A stretch of DNA of 64,000 bases from NCBI GenBank assembly GCA_030656015.1, contig JAUSNX010000009.1, positions 1-64,000 on the forward strand. The letters run 5' to 3'. This DNA comes from Methanobacteriaceae archaeon (GTDB lineage: Archaea; Methanobacteriota; Methanobacteria; Methanobacteriales; Methanobacteriaceae). Made by a program: the position numbers and the translations under genes. Below are positions 59,194-64,000 of the stretch, piece by piece (positions within the stretch are counted from its first letter, which is position 1; every line of letters begins with the position of its first letter). Below the pieces are notes generated by a model. The model saw only the letters and a list, made by a program, of their open reading frames with translations, did not search any database and was not told the origin of the DNA.

Positions 59194-61389
59194 TTATTCC
59201 TCATCGCCACTGTGATCCGTTTTTGCCCAGGTCCTGTCTTTACGAGTAATCATATGCACAAAAGACGCAAAAAACAAGGGTATTAAATATAGACAATAGG
59301 CCCAGTATTTTATGGATGTAAAAACTGCACTAAAAAATCCGCGTCCTTTATCCCGGTAAATTCCAAGTATAGCACCTGGGAAAAATGCAGCAGTAGATAA
59401 TAGTCCAATGGCAAGGGGGATATTTACTTTTATGGAGTATATTAATCCAAAATCTAAAATAACTACTATATATCCTAACATCACAAAGGCAATGAATAGA
59501 AGGAAGAAAAGATACTGTATGGAATCTATCTTTTTATAAATTGGAATATCCGCATCAATTATAGGAGCTAAATACACAAAAAGAGTTTCCAAGTTCCCGG
59601 TGGCCCATCTGACTCTTTGACGGAAAAATGGTCTCCAAAAAGGAACTGCTTCCTGCCAAACTTCTGCCTCACCACAGTAACGGATTTTATAACCTTTTAT
59701 CATTAGCTTAATGCTTAAATTCAGATCTTCAGTCACAGCAAAGCCATCCCATCCCTCAATTTCTTCCATGACTTTTCGGGTGGTTATCTGACCATTACCT
59801 CCTAAGAATCCATTTTTACCCATGATATCACGGGATCTCAATATTACATTACCAAATATGGCAAATTCAGCTTCTTGCATTGCCGTAAGAAGATTTCTAT
59901 CTTTATTATACATTCTAACCCGGGATTGAACACCCACCACATTATCTTCATTAAGGTAAGGAATGATCTTCTTTAAAAAATCACTACCGACCCTGGAATC
60001 TGCATCAAAAACTGCAATAGCTTCTCCTCTGGCCATTTTAACCCCATCATTTAAAACGTAACCTTTACCTTTACCAGATCTAGGGGGTCTTCTCGTGACA
60101 ATCCGTAAGCAATCAACCTTATTTTTTAAATTTTCTAGTACTTTTCCCGTATTATCAGTAGAACCATCATTTATAACAATTATTTCAAAATTCTTTTCTC
60201 CGTGGGAATAGTAATCCATTTCAGAAAGAGAAATTACACATCTTTCAATGGTATGTTCCTCATTGTGGGCTGGAATCATAATACTGACCATAGGTGGATT
60301 GTCGAATTCAGTAGGTTTTTCTTGTTTTTTTAAGCTTATAATACATAAAAAAATGTTATAGCATGCCGGAATAAAAAGTAAATAGGCCAGCCAAGTCATA
60401 TCTTTAATTAGGAATCCATAAGCAGCCAGTGAGATAAAAATTGCAGAAACAAAAAAGACTCCTGTTTTTTCCATCTTCAATTCATCTTGTTTAGAACTTA
60501 TTTTAGCGCCTAATTTTTCATATTTGACTTTTTCAGACCTTTTCTTTTCCAATGCAATTTCCACTGTGCTGTGAAGCTTATCTTCATCAAATGGCTTTAT
60601 CATATAACCATAAGGAGCTGTTTTTAGAGCAGTTTCCACCGTTTCTTTATCTGCATGTGCTGTTAAAAAAATCACAGGTATTCCTAACTGCCCTATCTTA
60701 TCTGCAGCTTCAATACCATCCATATCCCCTTGAAGAACTATATCCATTAAAACAACATCTGGATTGAATTTTTTGGCCCTTTCAATCGCCTGATATCCTG
60801 ATGCAGCCATAGTAACTACATTATATCCCATTTCCTCTAATTTATCATTTAAATCCATAGAAGTAATAAATTCATCTTCCACTATCATTAATTTAGTTTC
60901 TTGGCTTTCTAATGGAGAATTTTCTAATGATTTAGAATCCTGCCCAACTTTTTCATTTTTATTAGATTGTGGTTCTTCAATTGCTTTTAGCCGTACTCGA
61001 TCCATTTCTTTTTGATCTGCGGCATATTTTTTAAGAGCAGATTCGATACTTACTTCCAGAACTGGGCTGTCATAGGGTTTAACAATGTACCCATAAGGAC
61101 TACTTTTTTTAGCATTTACGAGTGTTTTATCATCACTATATGCCGTTAAAAAAATTACTGGTATCTCCAGAGAATTTATCTTCTCAGCAGCTTCGGTACC
61201 ATTTATGTTTCCCTTTAGAATTATATCCATTAAAACCAAATCAGGACGAAGTTCAGCCGCAAATTTAATAGCATCCTCACCAGAAGAAGCTATTTTAAGT
61301 ACATTATATCCCATTTCCCCCAACTTTTCTTCTAAGTCCATAGCAGTGATGAATTCATCTTCTACTACCAATAAATTCGCCTTCACCAT
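59194..61389 (-). CDS. Two receiver domains fused to a processive GT2 glycosyltransferase
   Basis: 731 residues from ATG 61389 with GGGGTG upstream. Residues about 1-125 and 160-280 are two receiver domains, each with acidic pocket, phospho-Asp (LVLMDIIL, Asp55; VVLMDIVL), Thr (FLTA) and Lys (KPYD, KPFD). Two membrane helices follow (about 310-355). The GT2 domain (about 360-600) has VINDGSTDNTG, FDADSRVG, TEDLNL and RQRVRWATG, the DxD, TED and QxxRW motifs of processive polysaccharide synthases. Four C-terminal helices complete the channel. It probably makes an exported polysaccharide under phosphorelay control, a plausible output for the nearby orphan kinases. Confidence 0.88.
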   Translation of the reverse strand: MVKANLLVVEDEFITAMDLEEKLGEMGYNVLKIASSGEDAIKFAAELRPDLVLMDIILKGNINGTEAAEKINSLEIPVIFLTAYSDDKTLVNAKKSSPYGYIVKPYDSPVLEVSIESALKKYAADQKEMDRVRLKAIEEPQSNKNEKVGQDSKSLENSPLESQETKLMIVEDEFITSMDLNDKLEEMGYNVVTMAASGYQAIERAKKFNPDVVLMDIVLQGDMDGIEAADKIGQLGIPVIFLTAHADKETVETALKTAPYGYMIKPFDEDKLHSTVEIALEKKRSEKVKYEKLGAKISSKQDELKMEKTGVFFVSAIFISLAAYGFLIKDMTWLAYLLFIPACYNIFLCIISLKKQEKPTEFDNPPMVSIMIPAHNEEHTIERCVISLSEMDYYSHGEKNFEIIVINDGSTDNTGKVLENLKNKVDCLRIVTRRPPRSGKGKGYVLNDGVKMARGEAIAVFDADSRVGSDFLKKIIPYLNEDNVVGVQSRVRMYNKDRNLLTAMQEAEFAIFGNVILRSRDIMGKNGFLGGNGQITTRKVMEEIEGWDGFAVTEDLNLSIKLMIKGYKIRYCGEAEVWQEAVPFWRPFFRQRVRWATGNLETLFVYLAPIIDADIPIYKKIDSIQYLFFLLFIAFVMLGYIVVILDFGLIYSIKVNIPLAIGLLSTAAFFPGAILGIYRDKGRGFFSAVFTSIKYWAYCLYLIPLFFASFVHMITRKDRTWAKTDHSGDEE

Positions 61390-61649
61390 AATGCACCCCA
61401 AATTAACTTTTTATTCGGTAAATCAGATTAAATAAAATATTTTCTATAGATATCTGGTAAATATGATAAATACTTGATAATATATAAAGTTCTTATTCTA
61501 TTTGATTTTATTAGTCCAAATAATTATCTAAAAATGTCAAATAAAAATGATATAAATCCTTTATTAATATCTAAAAATAGATATCTAAAAAATTAATAGC
61601 TTCCACATACATAGATATATAACTGTAAATTATTTTAAGGGGTGAAAAA

Positions 61650-61871
61650 ATGCATGAGAAGAAAGAGGATTGTGATTGTCATCATAGACATAGATATTAC
61701 CATAGAGGTTATTCAACCGTTTTAAAAAGAACTTCTGAGAAAGTTGTTGTTCCTCAAGACTTATTAGACGTTGCTGAAATTGCTGAAGGAGAATTTGTAG
61801 AAATAATCATTCGCAAAGTTCACAAACACAGTGAAATGAAAAAATATCATCATAAGCATCATTACAAGTAA
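61650..61871 (+). CDS. His-rich small protein with AbrB-like core
   Basis: 73 residues, with a GGGGTGA site. His/Cys-rich ends (CDCHHRHRYYHRGY at the front, HKHSEMKKYHHKHHYK at the back) flank a core, RTSEKVVVPQDLLDVAEIAEGEFVEIII, that resembles an AbrB/SpoVT-type swapped-hairpin. It may be a metal-responsive regulator or a metal-storage protein. It diverges from the receiver-glycosyltransferase gene. Confidence 0.6.
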   Translation: MHEKKEDCDCHHRHRYYHRGYSTVLKRTSEKVVVPQDLLDVAEIAEGEFVEIIIRKVHKHSEMKKYHHKHHYK

Positions 61872-62166
61872 ATTATCGACAGATAATCCATTTTATTTTC
61901 TATTTTAAATTTTTTAAATATTATATCTTTCAATTAAACTCTTATTTTAAAATATTAACTCATACAATTCAATACTTTTCAAATGCTCTCTATCTCAAGT
62001 TCTAATATATTCTAAAAACTAATTATTCATATTCACTAATAATCTGAAATATAATATTATTAGATGGATAATAAAAAAGCAGTATTTAATTAATTAAATT
62101 GTTAATCTACCATTATTTTATTCTTAAACTACTATTAGATTATCAATTACAATTTGAGAGATTAAA

Positions 62167-62538
62167 ATGAAGTATGCTATTGTAAAACTGGAAAAAAACT
62201 GCACTAGCAGCTATAATTTAGGTGCTTTTAATAAGGAAGAGGGTATTGTTGCATTTCCATTAGATGAATTACAAGTAGAAATGATGCGATTAAAGTACTA
62301 TTTAGAAAAATCTGGTGAAATGGCTGAGAATGCCCAGAAATCACAGGTTAAATTTAAAAAAAGAGAAATTAGAAAAGCGAAAAATGAACTGGAAAAAGCA
62401 TCAAAAATCGTGACCTCTTTGATGAAATTTGAGACTCAAACATCCCTTGAAAACTTTAAATGGCCTGAAATGGGAATTAAAAAGAAAAAAAGAATTTGTA
62501 AAGATAAGATTAATGTTCCAGCCATTATTGGAATTTAG
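62167..62538 (+). CDS. Hypothetical protein, N-terminal beta region and coiled coil
   Basis: 123 residues. About 40 N-terminal residues look beta-rich (MKYAIVKLEKNC...GIVAFPLDELQ), followed by a long charged helix (about 60-95) and a basic tail. It may be a distant paralogue of the next gene, sharing the 'F-L-x-E-hydrophobic' helix start after the beta region. Function unknown. Confidence 0.55.
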   Translation: MKYAIVKLEKNCTSSYNLGAFNKEEGIVAFPLDELQVEMMRLKYYLEKSGEMAENAQKSQVKFKKREIRKAKNELEKASKIVTSLMKFETQTSLENFKWPEMGIKKKKRICKDKINVPAIIGI

Positions 62539-62610
62539 TTTAAATAATAATAATAATAGAGATAGTATCAATCTCCATTAACCCCAATAATATATAATTA
62601 AAGTGATTTA

Positions 62611-62910
62611 ATGAGATCTGTTAAACTCCAATTAAAAAATGATGAAATAGTTTTTTATAGACAAAGTATTTTTCAAGAAGGGGATGAACTAGTAGTTTTT
62701 TCGTTAAAAGAGTTTTTAAAATTTCAATTAGAACTGAAAAAATGTATGGAAAATGCATTAAAAGTGTCACATGATTCAGTTAATAATAGATCTAAAAACT
62801 CTCCATCTAATGATGCTCTGCGCATTTATAACTGGATTAAAATAATGGAAAGTGAAATTGAAAAAATGGATAAAACTGACATTCAAAAGAATTTAATATC
62901 TTTTAAATGA
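62611..62910 (+). CDS. Hypothetical protein, probable paralogue of preceding gene
   Basis: 99 residues with the same layout as the gene at 62167: a short beta-rich front (MRSVKLQLKNDEIVFYR, DELVVFSLKEF), a helix, and a charged C-terminus. It lies 72 bases downstream, and the spacer holds an (AAT)n run. No recognisable domain. The two may be cotranscribed. Confidence 0.5.
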   Translation: MRSVKLQLKNDEIVFYRQSIFQEGDELVVFSLKEFLKFQLELKKCMENALKVSHDSVNNRSKNSPSNDALRIYNWIKIMESEIEKMDKTDIQKNLISFK

Positions 62911-63181
62911 ATTAATCACTACGACATGATCTATATTCTTTAAATACTAATCAAATACTTATTATTGGGTTAATTAGTTTTTATTCTATTTAAATAAGTT
63001 TTTAATTTAGTTTTTGAGCAATAATATATATTCAAGATTATTTCAGTATTAAAAAATATTCATGAATCTAGTATTAAAAAATATTCATTAAATAAGACAT
63101 AATTTTTATTACATAGTTTTAAGAGAAATTATTATTGCAAATAAATTATTTTAATTTGAAAATTTTATAGGGGGAAAGAAA

Positions 63182-64000
63182 ATTTTCAGAAAACCTTTGT
63201 TAATTATAGGAATTATTTTATTAGTATTATTTTTTATAGGTAGTGCGACTGCTACAGACATTACCAACAATGATTTAGAAGATAGCTCTATTGGCCATAA
63301 TACTGATTATGCTACTCATCAGACTATAAATAGAACTAATGTTTCGGCTGATACCAACTCTAGCAACAAATCTAGTAATATTAATTCTACAGGACTCCAA
63401 AAAGCCAAAAATACCATTAAAACCGAAAGTGGTTGTTGTTCAGTATTAATACATGTTAAAAAAGGAGTAGATGTTTTTGCATATAGAAGAGACTCTACCT
63501 ATGCCGCAAATCTTTATATCAAAAAAGTGAAATGGTATGGGAAAGAAACAATTAAAGAGTACAAGCTAGTAAATGGATATTTTTTCCACACCATAATATC
63601 TAAGAATGGATGGATTGTTTCAACTGGTGGGCCTGATGTGGTCTGGATAAATAAAAAACTAGAGAGCTTAGCCGGAAAGATTTCAGTCAAAGGACGTATA
63701 ACTAAAACAGATATTAACAGTGCTTATAAACTTCTGAGAAAACTTGGAATGGGACATTTTCTTATTAAGGATCCGGTTGGTAATGTAGGTATTGCTATAT
63801 ACAATTCTGGAAGCTCTAAAATTAAAGTATTTAAAATGAAAGATGGAGAATATGTAAGTGTGCCAAATAGTCCCCGTTATTATAGACAAGGAAGATATAC
63901 TGCTAAAAAATATAATCCAGTATATAACGCCATATATTTAGCTGGTACTGATAAATGGGGAGTCAACCGACGTAATATAATTACCTATAAAGTAGAAAAT
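63182..64000 (+). CDS. Exported protein, 3' end beyond the window; apparent ATT start
   Basis: One uninterrupted frame of 273 codons runs to the window edge. An AGGGGG site (63169-63174) sits seven bases before ATT 63182; no ATG, GTG or TTG is at that distance. A TTG exists at 63197, but starting there would remove the Arg-Lys of the signal peptide (IFRKPLLIIGIILLVLFF...SATA). The mature part begins Asn/Ser/Thr-rich, then contains GCCSVLIHVKKG, YRRDSTYAANLYIKKVKWYG and ISKNGWIVSTGGPDVVW. I know such secreted proteins only as uncharacterised in Methanobacteriales. Either a rare start codon or a base error explains the beginning. Confidence 0.6.
   Translation, partial: MFRKPLLIIGIILLVLFFIGSATATDITNNDLEDSSIGHNTDYATHQTINRTNVSADTNSSNKSSNINSTGLQKAKNTIKTESGCCSVLIHVKKGVDVFAYRRDSTYAANLYIKKVKWYGKETIKEYKLVNGYFFHTIISKNGWIVSTGGPDVVWINKKLESLAGKISVKGRITKTDINSAYKLLRKLGMGHFLIKDPVGNVGIAIYNSGSSKIKVFKMKDGEYVSVPNSPRYYRQGRYTAKKYNPVYNAIYLAGTDKWGVNRRNIITYKVEN

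Overview
The window looks like a chromosomal segment of a low-GC methanogenic archaeon of the order Methanobacteriales, most likely Methanobacterium or a close relative. Supporting signs are an FO-synthase subunit (CofH, coenzyme F420), beta-helix adhesin-like proteins with a C-terminal membrane anchor, a MEDS-domain sensor kinase, many HHR(V/A)KNN-type PAS kinases, archaeal TATA elements, T-rich terminators and GGAGGTGA ribosome-binding sites. No species is assigned, and every identification rests on motif reading without a database search.

Layout. 1-2.7 kb: two adhesin-like surface proteins that share a duplicated 3' end. 2.9-12.4 kb: an exported acetolactate decarboxylase, a rifampicin-phosphotransferase-like dikinase, a GDP-mannose 3,5-epimerase-like enzyme, a CrtC/AttH-like protein, a YgjP-like metallopeptidase, an AhpD-like protein and a degenerate ribokinase fused to an AAA+ ATPase. 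12.6 kb: a 30-residue, extremely basic protein whose second copy lies at 42.2 kb. 12.9-17.1 kb: a carotenoid cluster (UbiA-type prenyltransferase, phytoene synthase, phytoene desaturase, CruF-like), the gene set expected for C50 bacterioruberin-type carotenoids. 17.2-23.3 kb: UbiB kinase, Hsp20, small membrane proteins and a TPR/EVE-like/nuclease-like fusion. 23.5-41.6 kb: M14-like exported proteins, four complete sensor kinases plus one truncated remnant, CofH, a decayed DNA glycosylase, SHOCT-type small proteins, a frameshifted AI-2E-family transporter and acetyl-CoA synthetase.

42.5-55.9 kb is the centrepiece: a six-gene minus-strand cluster reading phosphopantetheinyl transferase, two-module non-ribosomal peptide synthetase (C-[half C]-A-T-C-A-T-reductase), MATE exporter fused to an RsbW-like ATPase domain, STAS anti-anti-sigma-like protein, RsbW-like kinase, and a membrane SpoIIE/PP2C phosphatase. 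This is a complete Rsb-type partner-switching set in an organism that has no bacterial sigma factors. The transporter fusion suggests that export of the peptide product may itself be a target. As I recall, a related NRPS locus was described in Methanobrevibacter ruminantium M1, so the locus type is probably not new. The fused and degenerate domains and the apparent loss of the A1 substrate-amine Asp look worth pursuing.

56-64 kb: a ferredoxin-nitroreductase and a decayed duplicate fragment of it, a CDF metal transporter, a two-receiver-domain/glycosyltransferase fusion that could be an output for the many orphan kinases, small hypothetical proteins and a truncated exported protein at the window edge.

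Three genes (AI-2E transporter, NRPS first condensation domain, second 30-aa protein) are each broken by a single-base indel, two of them in runs of six G. These may be sequencing errors, phase-variable tracts or recent mutations.
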